Source: an uncultured Oscillospiraceae bacterium (lineage in GTDB: Bacteria; Bacillota; Clostridia; Oscillospirales; Acutalibacteraceae). Taken from it: a DNA stretch of 64,000 nt. The position numbers were made by a program, and so were the translations under genes. Position 1 is the stretch's first letter; every line of letters starts with the position of its first letter. The notes below the pieces were generated by a model. The model searched no databases. It was not told the DNA's origin and saw only the letters and a list, made by a program, of their open reading frames with translations. This document shows positions 16,084-24,284 of this stretch, one piece after another. The stretch spans positions 186,001 to 250,000 of the forward strand of contig UQWL01000001.1 of NCBI GenBank assembly GCA_900544715.1. Reading direction: 5' to 3'.

Positions 16084-16770
16084 ATGCGATACCGGCTTTT
16101 GGTTGCCGAGGATGAGCCGCAGATGCGGGAGATGCTGCGGGATTATTTTGCGGCGAAAGGGTTTGATGTAACGCTCTGCCCGAATGGGGAGCGCGCGCTT
16201 GCTGTGCTGAAGGAACATGCCTTTGATATTGTGTTCCTCGATATTATGATGCCGGGGCTCGACGGCTTATCCGTTTGCCGCGCGGTGCGCAGGGAGAGCG
16301 CCGTTCCTGTGATTTTTCTGACTGCGCGCTCCGGGGAGGAAAACGAGCTGCTCGGCTATGGGTTCGGCGCGGATGATTATGTGACGAAGCCGTTTTCCCT
16401 CCCGGTGCTCCACGCCAAGGCTTTGGCGCTCATCAAGCGTGCCAAGGGGAGAGGCCTTGCCGGCCACGTGCTGGAAATGGGCGGCATTCAAGTGGACGAC
16501 CAGCGCCGCGAGGTATCGGTGGATGAAACCCCGGTTGCTCTCACGCCGAAGGAATACGAGCTGCTGGTGTGCCTGATGGAGCACAGGGGGCTGGTGCTCT
16601 CGCGCGAGCAGCTGTTAAACCGGGTGTGGGGCTATGATTATGACGGGGATATCCGCACGGTGGATACCCATATCAAAAAGCTGCGCAAGGCGCTCGGCCG
16701 GCGGGCCGGAGAGATCCGTACGGTGATTAAAATGGGCTACCGGTTTGAGCCGGAGGAGCCGGGGCGCTGA
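16084..16770 (+). CDS. OmpR/PhoB-type response regulator
   Basis: 228 residues. The receiver domain (residues 1-120) has the acidic pair EDE, the phosphorylated aspartate in FLDIMMPG near residue 54, and the YVTKPF lysine. The winged-helix DNA-binding domain follows (LTPKEYELLVCLMEHRGLVLSREQLLNRVWGYDYDGDIRTVDTHIKKLRKALG). AGGAGG and GGGAGGAG lie upstream of the ATG. It forms an operon with the histidine kinase 36 nt downstream. The signal is unknown. Confidence 0.95.
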   Translation: MRYRLLVAEDEPQMREMLRDYFAAKGFDVTLCPNGERALAVLKEHAFDIVFLDIMMPGLDGLSVCRAVRRESAVPVIFLTARSGEENELLGYGFGADDYVTKPFSLPVLHAKALALIKRAKGRGLAGHVLEMGGIQVDDQRREVSVDETPVALTPKEYELLVCLMEHRGLVLSREQLLNRVWGYDYDGDIRTVDTHIKKLRKALGRRAGEIRTVIKMGYRFEPEEPGR

Positions 16771-16806
16771 ATACACCACCCGCTATTTTACGGAGGAGGG
16801 CTGGGG

Positions 16807-18489
16807 ATGGACCGGAATTTTTGGCGGGAAACGCGAAGGTCGGCGCTGGTTTTGCTGCTGCTGTTCCTCACATCAGGGACAATGTTGATTCTCAACAAGG
16901 CGGGCGGAGACAACTATGGTTATAGCCCGTTATCGGTCGGCGTGACGGTTGCCAACAGGCTGAGTCAAATTACATATTACCAGCAGAATCATGCGGAAGA
17001 TTATAGTCCGGATGATTATCAAATGCTACAGGAATATGTGCAAATGCTTGCCGAAAAAAGGATATATGCGAGCCTGATTCTATATGAGGGGGATGTGGAT
17101 AGCGTCCGGGCTGTGAGCGGGAATTATCTGTCTCTTTTGTTGGAAGAGGAGGAGCACCCTGTTTATATTGCACTCGACGGCGCTGCGGATGAAGTAGTGG
17201 TTGATCTGATTCAGCATTTGAATCAATATAGCGTCACTTCTGTTGCAGGCTACCGGAAGGGCAATTTACTCTATCCCACCCGGATTGAGCTGGAGTATTC
17301 CAACCAAAAGATGAATTGGGACACCTTAGAGAAAGAGCAGAAAACGGAAACAAAGAGCCTCGTTTTTTCCCCTCCGGAACGGTATACCCAGGGGGAGCCG
17401 ATGGTGTTGACCACGTGCTTCCAGCCCTTCTTGCTTGGCAACCTGGATTCATACAAAGCGATCGCGGATCTGGAGGGGAGCGGGCGCGCCTTTCGCGCTT
17501 TTCAGCAGGCGGCAAAATTGGCTCAAAATGCGGATCAACAATATCGTGCGGGCAAGCTGGAGGATTTTGTGGTGAGCGGATGGAGCAGCGGGGATGAACA
17601 TCTGCTCAGGGAGGAATACAGCCTGCTTGATTGCGTGCGGCCTGCAGAACATGGTGAACCCGCCCTTTACCTCTCCGTCAATCTGGTTTCTTACCCCCTC
17701 TATGATGCGCTGAGTGATTACGGGATTTATCTCGTTGTGCTGTTTTTCTTTTATCTCTGCATTTTTATCGCGCTGCTGACCCGCAAATTCCGGGCGGTTT
17801 CTCAAGCCCAGAGCCGGGCGGCGCAGCGTCAGCGGGATTTTACCAATGCGCTCGCCCATGAAATGAAAACGCCGCTCGGCGTCATCCGTGGCTATAGCGA
17901 GCTGATGCAGGAGGGGATCGCCCCGGCAAAGCACCCGGCCTATCTCACCGGGATCGTTGGCGAAACGGAGCGCATGGATGCGTTGGTGCTGCAAATCCTC
18001 TCTTTCTCCCGGATTGATACGCAGCATTTGCCGATGCATCTATCCTGCTTTGCAATCGATTGGCTGATTCGAAAACAGATCGTGGACTTCCAGCCTATGA
18101 TAGAAAAGAAAGGCCTTGCCCTTTATATGGATGTGCCAGAATATTTCTACGTGACGGCGGATGAGAAAGGCATCACGCTGGTATTGCGAAATTTTCTCTC
18201 CAATGCGGTCAAATACGCACCGCCGGGGAAAGCGGTCAAGCTGCGCGCCTTTCCGGAAAAGCGCCGTATCGTGGTAGAGGTATTCAACCAGGGGGAGCCG
18301 GTTGCCACAAAGGATATGCCCTATCTGTGGGATGCTTTTTACCGGGCGGAGGAATCCCGCACCCGGGAAAATGGCGGCAGCGGTATGGGGCTTGCGATAG
18401 TGAAGGCAATACTGGATCAGCACAGGGCGCGCTACGGCGTATATAACAAGGGGGACGGCGTGTATTTCTGGTTTTCCCTGCCCGGCTAA
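16807..18489 (+). CDS. Membrane sensor histidine kinase
   Basis: 560 residues. A first membrane segment at about residues 13-30, a large extracytoplasmic region (about 250 residues without a family I recognise) and a second segment at about residues 300-325 (YGIYLVVLFFFYLCIFIALL) frame the sensor. HisKA dimerisation domain with the H box FTNALAHEMKTPLGVIRGYSELM, then the ATPase domain with N box LRNFLSNAVKYAP and G box GGSGMGLAIVKAIL. It autophosphorylates the H-box histidine and hands the phosphate to the response regulator just upstream. The stimulus cannot be predicted. Confidence 0.93.
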   Translation: MDRNFWRETRRSALVLLLLFLTSGTMLILNKAGGDNYGYSPLSVGVTVANRLSQITYYQQNHAEDYSPDDYQMLQEYVQMLAEKRIYASLILYEGDVDSVRAVSGNYLSLLLEEEEHPVYIALDGAADEVVVDLIQHLNQYSVTSVAGYRKGNLLYPTRIELEYSNQKMNWDTLEKEQKTETKSLVFSPPERYTQGEPMVLTTCFQPFLLGNLDSYKAIADLEGSGRAFRAFQQAAKLAQNADQQYRAGKLEDFVVSGWSSGDEHLLREEYSLLDCVRPAEHGEPALYLSVNLVSYPLYDALSDYGIYLVVLFFFYLCIFIALLTRKFRAVSQAQSRAAQRQRDFTNALAHEMKTPLGVIRGYSELMQEGIAPAKHPAYLTGIVGETERMDALVLQILSFSRIDTQHLPMHLSCFAIDWLIRKQIVDFQPMIEKKGLALYMDVPEYFYVTADEKGITLVLRNFLSNAVKYAPPGKAVKLRAFPEKRRIVVEVFNQGEPVATKDMPYLWDAFYRAEESRTRENGGSGMGLAIVKAILDQHRARYGVYNKGDGVYFWFSLPG

Positions 18490-18603
18490 ACAAGGGCGGC
18501 GAGAGAAGAAAATTGTGCGTTTCCTGCAAAAAGGCGGGCTGGAAATTGGCCGTGCCAGACCGTATCAAGCGCTATGCTAATCAGAGAAAGGAGAAGTCTA
18601 GCG

Positions 18604-18909
18604 ATGTTTCATAGCCTGCGCACCAGCGCACGTTGGGTTTACTGGCTCTGCATCGCCGCTTTTTTCGGCTTTGCCGCCGGGGCACTGCCATCCTGGTATG
18701 GGTATATCGGCTATCCGTTTGTTTACGCCGCTTATCTTTTAATTCCCACGTTTCTGGTGTTTTTCATTTTATTTGTAAAAAGTATTGCTGCCGTACTGCG
18801 AGAAAAGCGGCAGGGGCGGGGCGCGCCGGATTATCCGGTGGACGATGTGGTGATCGCATGGGCGGGAGCGGTTGTATTCCTGGTTCTTATGCTCGTATTG
18901 GAAATTTGA
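18604..18909 (+). CDS. Small three-helix membrane protein, unknown
   Basis: 101 residues with three hydrophobic segments (about residues 15-32, 37-65 and 82-100) and a charged loop (REKRQGRGAPDYPVDD) between the last two. The start is the ATG at 18604, with AGAAAGGAG about 11 nt upstream. I recognise no family. It lies 114 nt after the histidine kinase gene on the same strand and may be co-transcribed with the two-component system. Confidence 0.65.
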   Translation: MFHSLRTSARWVYWLCIAAFFGFAAGALPSWYGYIGYPFVYAAYLLIPTFLVFFILFVKSIAAVLREKRQGRGAPDYPVDDVVIAWAGAVVFLVLMLVLEI

Positions 18910-18943
18910 ATCGAATGAAGCAAGTTGTACTTGTTGGGCATAC

Positions 18944-19110
18944 TAGAGTGTGTCTTCAAATCCGATCACCCACCGCAAAATGACAAAAATGGCGCCTGCC
19001 TGCGTCAAAAATACGCCGAATACGGAGAAAGTATTCGTGTGTTTTATCCCTTGTCATCCACTATTTGCGTTCCATTTTTCAGCATATTGCAGATTTGAAA
19101 ACACACTCTA
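18944..19110. mobile_element. MITE-like element, 167 bp
   Basis: Terminal inverted repeats of 19 bp (18944-18962 and 19092-19110) match at 18 of 19 positions; the outer end reads TAGAGTGTGT. The interior has no ORF but partial internal complementarity (TGACAAAAATGG against the ATTTTTCA region), as in miniature inverted-repeat elements. TA-containing ends suggest an IS5- or Tc/mariner-type transposase in trans. It lies between the small membrane protein gene and the hydrogenase gene. No second copy is in the window. Confidence 0.65.
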
Positions 19111-19234
19111 AGCGCAAAAGGCTGCATGCCGGTTTTGAAAAGTGAAGAATCGTGTGGAAAATGGCGTTTTCACGCGGCACTTGTTCTGTTCGCTGGGAGC
19201 AACCGGATGGGGAAAGACCTCTGCGAAAGGATGA

Positions 19235-20491
19235 ATGATTTTTATGGAAACCTTCTATGCCCTTTATGAAAAGCTTGCGCGCGGCGCGCTTGCGGGCGGG
19301 CATGAAGCAGCGCTGCGGGAGGTCGAAAAGCTCGATTTCGACCCGCACCAGCTTGACTGCCTGCTCCATCCCAAACAATATGCCCCGGTGTGGCGGCTTT
19401 CCCCCTGCGACTGCAAAGAGGAGGAATCCGCCTGCCTGGGCGTGTGCCCGTTTCATGCGATCCGCCGAGATGAAAATGGCAATATTGAAATTGACCAGGA
19501 GGCTTGCACAGGGTGCAGCCTGTGCGTAGATGCCTGCAAGGCCAAAAAACTCACGCAGAGTAAAGAAACCCTTCCTGTGCTCGAAGCGGTCGCCGCCCAG
19601 ACATCGCCGGTTTATGCGCTGATCGCGCCCGCGTTTGTCAGCCAGTTCAGCGAGCGGGTCACGCCGGGCAGGCTGCGTTCCGCGTTTAAGGCGCTGGGCT
19701 TTGCAGGCATGGTGGAGGTGGCGCTGTTTGCCGATATCCTCACACTGAAAGAGGCGCTCGATTTTGACGAGCTGGTGCGCTCGGAGGAGGATTTTTTGCT
19801 GACGAGCTGCTGCTGCCCGATCTGGATTGCCATGATCCGCAAGGTTTACGGCAGCCTCACCCCTCACATTCCCGCCTCCGTATCCCCGATGATCGCCTGC
19901 GGGCGCGCGGTCAAACAGCTCGTCCCCGGTGCCGTCACGGTGTTTATCGGCCCCTGCGTTGCCAAAAAGGCGGAGGCGCGGGAGGCCGATATTGCGGACG
20001 CGGTCGATTTTGTGCTCACCTTTCAGGAGATACAGGATGTGTTTGATTTTGCCGGCGTTGATCCGGAGAATATGGAAGAGGATCTGCGTGACCATTCCTC
20101 CCGCGCGGGGCGTATCTATGCGCATACCGGCGGCGTGAGCGAAGCAGTCAAAACCACGCTTGAACGGCTGCGCCCCGGCAGGTATATTCCGCTGCGGGCC
20201 CGGCAGGCGGACGGCGTGCCCGCCTGTAAGCAGATGCTGAATGAATTGATGCAGGGGGCTATTCGGGGCAATTTTTTGGAAGGCATGGGCTGCGTGGGCG
20301 GCTGTGTAGGCGGCCCGAAACGGCTGATTGCGCGGGAGGAGGGCGCGCTTCATGTGGCGCATTATGGCGAGGCGGCTCCCGTGCGCACGCCGGTTGACAA
20401 CCCCTATGTGATGGAGCTTCTGCACCGCCTGGGCTACGAAAGCGTGGAAAGCCTGACGCAGGAGGATACCATGTTTCGCAGGCAGTTTTAA
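19235..20491 (+). CDS. Monomeric [FeFe]-hydrogenase with N-terminal iron-sulfur domain
   Basis: About 418 residues. Near the N-terminus two cysteine sets that could hold [4Fe-4S] clusters are visible: an irregular one (C58, C60, C67, C71) and a regular CTGCSLCVDAC. The H-cluster domain has all three signatures: L1 TSCCCPIW (about residue 191; family form TSCCP), L2 FIGPCVAKKAEA and L3 EGMGCVGGCVGGP. It lacks the long N-terminal ferredoxin arms of group A enzymes, so it resembles the group B-type hydrogenases of fermentative anaerobes. Ferredoxin-dependent H2 production or sensing is expected. No maturation genes (hydEFG) are in the window. ATGs at 19231, 19235 and 19244 compete; GAAAGG is at 19225-19230. 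Confidence 0.85.
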   Translation: MIFMETFYALYEKLARGALAGGHEAALREVEKLDFDPHQLDCLLHPKQYAPVWRLSPCDCKEEESACLGVCPFHAIRRDENGNIEIDQEACTGCSLCVDACKAKKLTQSKETLPVLEAVAAQTSPVYALIAPAFVSQFSERVTPGRLRSAFKALGFAGMVEVALFADILTLKEALDFDELVRSEEDFLLTSCCCPIWIAMIRKVYGSLTPHIPASVSPMIACGRAVKQLVPGAVTVFIGPCVAKKAEAREADIADAVDFVLTFQEIQDVFDFAGVDPENMEEDLRDHSSRAGRIYAHTGGVSEAVKTTLERLRPGRYIPLRARQADGVPACKQMLNELMQGAIRGNFLEGMGCVGGCVGGPKRLIAREEGALHVAHYGEAAPVRTPVDNPYVMELLHRLGYESVESLTQEDTMFRRQF

Positions 20492-20533
20492 AGGAAAAAC
20501 AGCGTGGGCGTTTTTCACATTCCATGGAAAACG

Positions 20534-20562
20534 TTGACTTTTGCAGGCCGCTTCGGTAAAAT
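20534..20562 (+). promoter_or_regulatory. Promoter of the DUF6056-like gene
   Basis: TTGACT (20534-20539), 17-nt spacer, TAAAAT (20557-20562), 43 nt after the hydrogenase stop codon. Confidence 0.7.
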
Positions 20563-20605
20563 AGGAGCATCCCGCATCGGCGGGGGAAGGAGTGTGCCGG
20601 CATTT

Positions 20606-22048
20606 ATGCAGGTAAAGGAGCGGATACCAGCCGCAGCCGCTGCGCAGCGGTGTGAGCCGCAGGGCTTGATGCGCCGCATGCGGCTTACATATAAGGAGAA
20701 GCGCTGGCTACGGATCACGGTTTTTGTTGCGATTGCCGCTGGTTGCGCGGCCTTTTTTTATGCATTTAACTTGCAAACGGCACTGATTGCCGATGATTTT
20801 AACTATCGCTTTATCTTTGGCGCGGCAAATCAGCGGGTGGAGCATATCGCTGATATTCTTGGATCCATGCGCACCCATTACAATACGATGAATGGGCGGC
20901 TGATTCTGCATTCCCTGACGCAGCTGTTCCTGCTTTGGGGGAAGCCTGTGTTCAATGTGGTCAACACGCTGGGGTATCTTCTCTTCACAGGGCTGCTCTA
21001 CTGGCACTGCAAGGGTATGGGTCGGCACAGCCCGGCGCTGTATTTTGGCGTGCATCTCATGGTGTGGTTTTTTATCCCGGTATATGGGCAGACCATGCTG
21101 TGGGTAGATGGGAGCGCAAATTATATGTGGGGCTCGATCCTGCGGCTGGCCGCGTTGCTGCCGTTGCGGCTGCATGTGCAGGCGGACCGGCAGGAGGCCG
21201 GCAGCTGGTGGTGGCTGATGCTTTCCATCCCGGTCGGGGTGGTCGCCGGCTGGACCAATGAAAACTCCGGCGCGGCTTTCCTCGTGACCATGGGATTGTT
21301 TTTGCTTTACAATCGGGCAACCAAGGGGAAAATCCCCCGGTGGGCGGTTGGCATGCTGGCGGGCGCGGCCGCAGGCTTTGCGGTGATGATTGCCGCGCCG
21401 GGCAACCATGTGCGCCTCGAAAGCAATCTTGGCACGCCTGTCACGGCGTTCCAAAGGTTTTGGAACGGCATTACCGTATGCAACCGCAAGCTTTTTTATT
21501 ACCTGCTTCCCGTTCTCGCCCTATATGCCGTTTGCCTCGCCCTGCTGCATTTTTTCGGCCTGGAGGGCAAGCGGGAAAAGTGCCGCAGGATGCTGCTCAG
21601 CGGGATCTATCTGCTTGGCGCGCTGGCAGGGGTTTATGCCATGCTGTTTGTGCCGTATTTCCCAGCCCGGGCGGCATTTGGTTCGGTTGCATGCGCGATC
21701 GTCGCCACAGGGACGCTGTATGCTGGAATTCGTCTGGACAAGACGGCGCCGCGGGTAATCCAAGCGCTTGTTTTTGTGAGTTGTATGGCAGGCGCCGCCG
21801 TGATGTATGGCGAAACCTATTTGGATAATGCGCAGGCATACCGGCAGATTCAGGAGCGGGAGGCCTATATTGAGCAGGAGAAGGCCGCGGGGCGTTTTGA
21901 TGTGGCGCTCAGCGATATCCGGGTCAAAAAGAATGTGTATTCCCCCTACTACGGCCTAGCCGATGTGGAGCCGAATCCGCAGCATTGGGCCAACACCTCA
22001 AAGGCACGGTATTATGGCCTGCATTCCATTACGCTGAAAAAACCATAA
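20606..22048 (+). CDS. Polytopic membrane protein of the DUF6056 type
   Basis: 480 residues with about ten membrane segments. The motif DDFNYRFIFG after the first segment and YNTMNGRLILH in the first periplasmic loop are typical of DUF6056 proteins, which look like GT-C fold glycosyltransferases (acidic residues in the first outer loop). The ATG at 20606 follows AAGGAG at 20587-20592; a later ATG at 20669 would still keep the whole core. It is flanked by its own promoter and terminator, so it stands alone. A role in transferring a lipid-linked sugar to a surface polymer is likely by fold only. Confidence 0.7.
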   Translation: MQVKERIPAAAAAQRCEPQGLMRRMRLTYKEKRWLRITVFVAIAAGCAAFFYAFNLQTALIADDFNYRFIFGAANQRVEHIADILGSMRTHYNTMNGRLILHSLTQLFLLWGKPVFNVVNTLGYLLFTGLLYWHCKGMGRHSPALYFGVHLMVWFFIPVYGQTMLWVDGSANYMWGSILRLAALLPLRLHVQADRQEAGSWWWLMLSIPVGVVAGWTNENSGAAFLVTMGLFLLYNRATKGKIPRWAVGMLAGAAAGFAVMIAAPGNHVRLESNLGTPVTAFQRFWNGITVCNRKLFYYLLPVLALYAVCLALLHFFGLEGKREKCRRMLLSGIYLLGALAGVYAMLFVPYFPARAAFGSVACAIVATGTLYAGIRLDKTAPRVIQALVFVSCMAGAAVMYGETYLDNAQAYRQIQEREAYIEQEKAAGRFDVALSDIRVKKNVYSPYYGLADVEPNPQHWANTSKARYYGLHSITLKKP

Positions 22049-22059
22049 AATTGAAAATG

Positions 22060-22104
22060 CCCTCATATGCTGCGAGAATTCTGCGGCGTATGGGGGATTT
22101 TTTT
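22060..22104 (+). terminator. Terminator after the DUF6056-like gene
   Basis: Arms 22060-22073 and 22083-22096 pair over 14 bp with three G-U pairs, followed by ATTTTTTT. Confidence 0.88.
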
Positions 22105-22171
22105 GGATGATTCCCGCCCGGCGGAGCATACTATAACTTGCTGATGATTGAAAAAAGGCAGGCTGATAAGT

Positions 22172-23620
22172 ATGGATTCGATTTGGCAGGCGACAAGTGA
22201 AATGCCGCATTTTCCAACCCTGATGGGGGATTTGAAAAAGGATGCCGTCGTGGTTGGCGGCGGGATGGCGGGCCTCTTGACGGCGGCACGCCTCCGGCAG
22301 GCTGGATTGGATACGGTGGTGATCGAGCGGGAAACAATCGCCTCTGGCGTAACAGCTGGTACAACGGCAAAGATCACGTCGCAGCACGGCCTGATTTATG
22401 AGAAACTCATCCGCCGTTTCGGCCATGAGCGCGCGCGGCAATACGCCCATGCAAACCAGCAGGCAATTGACTGCTTCTGGGAGATGGCAGCGGAGATTGG
22501 CGCCCAGTGCGCCATGCAGGAAACGGACGCCTATGTTTATAGCACGTCGAGTGGAAGAAAAACGCAGCGGGAGGCCGCTGCTGCGCAGTCTCTGGGCATT
22601 CCCGCCTCGCTGGTGACCAAGACGAACCTGCCGTTCCCGGTGACCAATGCCGTGCGGTTTGCGAAACAGGCGCAGTTTCATCCGCTCCAATTCCTCGCCG
22701 CACTCGTTCCGGATATGGAGATTTACGAGCACACCATGGCCACGGCAATCGGCCCTGGGGAGGTGCTCACATCCGGGGGCGTGATCCACGCAAAGGCGGT
22801 GGTGATCGCCACGCATTTCCCAATTGTTAACGTGCCCGGCCTTTTCTTCCTGCGTATGCATCAGGAGCGTTCCTACGTGCTGGCGCTTGAAAACGCCGCG
22901 CCCGTCGGCGGGATGTATATCGGCGAGGAGAAGCACAGCCTTTCCTTCCGGGATGCGGAGGGCTGCCTGCTGCTCGGCGGCGCGGGCACGCGCACGGGCA
23001 AAAACAAAGAGGGCGGCAATTTTGAGCAGCTGATGCAGAGCGCAACGGTGTTTTATCCGGCCTGCAAGGCCATATACCGCTGGGCGGCGCAGGATTGCAT
23101 GCCGCATGACCAAATCCCCTATATCGGCCTGCTCAGCGAAAAATGGCCGGGGGTCTATGTGGCGACCGGCTTTCAGAAGTGGGGGATGACCTCCTCCATG
23201 GCTGCCGCGGAAATCCTGACGGATTTGATCTGCGGGCGGGAGAACCGGGATGCGCCCGTCTTTTCCCCGCAGCGATGCCACCCCTTTGTCAGCGCGCCCA
23301 AACTGATGATCGACGGCGCGCAGACGGTTTACAGCATTGCGAAGGAAAAGCTGGAAATTCCGCGGGGGGCCCTCCTTGCAATCCCCAACGGCACGGCGGC
23401 GGTCGTCAAGGTGGAGGGGGAGAAGGTGGGCGTTTATAAAACGCCGGATGGCGGCGCGTATTTTGTGACGGTGCGCTGCCCGCATCTCGGGTGCAGGCTG
23501 GAGTGGAACCCGGCGGAGCTCACATGGGATTGCCCGTGCCACGGCTCAAGGTTTGATTACACGGGGAAATTATTGAACGACCCGGCGCAGACGGATATTG
23601 GGAAACCACAGGAAGAATAA
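22172..23620 (+). CDS. FAD-dependent oxidoreductase with C-terminal Rieske [2Fe-2S] domain
   Basis: About 482 residues. An N-terminal FAD-binding Rossmann motif VVVGGGMAGLLTAARL and a DadA-like (D-amino-acid oxidase fold) body are followed by a C-terminal Rieske domain with RCPHLGCRLEWNPAELTWDCPCHGS, giving both Cys-His ligand pairs. Such fusions are widespread in Firmicutes, usually of unknown substrate. The start is taken as the ATG at 22172; a TTG at 22148 is in frame but has no ribosome site. A ~110-nt copy of its Rieske-coding 3' end lies 440 nt downstream (see pseudogene). Confidence 0.85.
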   Translation: MDSIWQATSEMPHFPTLMGDLKKDAVVVGGGMAGLLTAARLRQAGLDTVVIERETIASGVTAGTTAKITSQHGLIYEKLIRRFGHERARQYAHANQQAIDCFWEMAAEIGAQCAMQETDAYVYSTSSGRKTQREAAAAQSLGIPASLVTKTNLPFPVTNAVRFAKQAQFHPLQFLAALVPDMEIYEHTMATAIGPGEVLTSGGVIHAKAVVIATHFPIVNVPGLFFLRMHQERSYVLALENAAPVGGMYIGEEKHSLSFRDAEGCLLLGGAGTRTGKNKEGGNFEQLMQSATVFYPACKAIYRWAAQDCMPHDQIPYIGLLSEKWPGVYVATGFQKWGMTSSMAAAEILTDLICGRENRDAPVFSPQRCHPFVSAPKLMIDGAQTVYSIAKEKLEIPRGALLAIPNGTAAVVKVEGEKVGVYKTPDGGAYFVTVRCPHLGCRLEWNPAELTWDCPCHGSRFDYTGKLLNDPAQTDIGKPQEE

Positions 23621-23632
23621 AAACGCAATGGA

Positions 23633-23662
23633 AACCGGCTGGGGAAACACAGCTGGTTTTTT
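23633..23662 (+). terminator. Terminator after the FAD/Rieske gene
   Basis: AACCGGCTG (23633-23641) pairs with CAGCTGGTT (23650-23658) with one G-U pair, and TTTTG follows. Confidence 0.85.
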
Positions 23663-23858
23663 GTTTTTACTGGTTTGTGGCGCTGATCTCTATAGAGGAT
23701 TTTGATTTTGAATACCTGTGTTGATTGACTTTTGCCTATAGAAATGATTAAATGAATCTGGCGTATTTGTTTAAAATAGAAGGATTTAAAATGCCAGAGA
23801 TAAGTGTGATATGTGTTTGTATTTGCTCTGCATTAGCCATGGAAAGGAAGTGTTACCT

Positions 23859-24175
23859 ATGCGACTGCGCAATCAGAAGAAAATACGGGTTTCATTCGGG
23901 ATTGTAATCATCGTTGCACTGCGCTGCCCGCACCACGGGTGCAGGCTGGAGTGGAACCCGGCGGAGTTTTCATGGGATTACCCGTGCCATGGGTCAGGTT
24001 TGATTATATGGGGCAATTACTCAATGATCTGGAGAGGGGAATCAATATAAAAATAGCCGCAAGTTGTATCTCTTTCATTTTTGTAGTTGTGTTAGGCTTT
24101 GTTTTGTTACTGCGCTTCGTAATAAAAAATGATAATATACAGATTTCTAAAAATGAGAATATACTTTTGTATTGA
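23859..24175 (+). pseudogene. Broken duplicate of a Rieske domain in an AT-rich patch
   Basis: 23918-24028 repeats 23472-23582 (the end of the FAD/Rieske gene) with high identity, including the stretch encoding CRLEWNPAE. The copy is damaged: the third ligand cysteine is tyrosine (YPCHGS for CPCHGS), and one base is lost after CHGS so that RFDYMGQLLND continues in another frame and runs into a hydrophobic tail (SCISFIFVVVLGFVLLLRF). An ATG at 23859 with AAGGAAG upstream opens the first half (MRLRNQKKIRVSFG, then hydrophobic residues). The sequence before and after the copied part is AT-rich and unlike its surroundings, so this looks like recombination debris rather than a working gene. Confidence 0.7.
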
Positions 24176-24200
24176 CATTTACGAAAGGATGTAGTCTAAT
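24172..24200 (+). promoter_or_regulatory. Promoter of the SdpI-like gene
   Basis: TTGACA (24172-24177), 17-nt spacer, TCTAAT (24195-24200), overlapping the end of the Rieske remnant. Confidence 0.65.
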
Positions 24201-24284
24201 TAAAATAAGATGAAAATATGCTTGTTTCTCAGCTTACGTTACCCTCGGTGTACAACGACCTGCCAGGTTTTAGAGGAATGCGTT

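Noticed and set aside
19079..20518. 479-codon minus-strand ORF opposite the hydrogenase gene
   Set aside because: Composition is typical of an antisense shadow; the plus-strand hydrogenase has all cluster motifs.
21998..23542. 514-codon minus-strand ORF opposite the FAD/Rieske gene
   Set aside because: Shadow ORF without start signals; the FAD and Rieske motifs on the plus strand are decisive.
24210..24284. N-terminal extension or leader peptide of the SdpI-like protein
   Set aside because: The ATG at 24210 lacks a ribosome site while the ATG at 24285 has AGAGGAA at good spacing; the extension does not look like a signal peptide.
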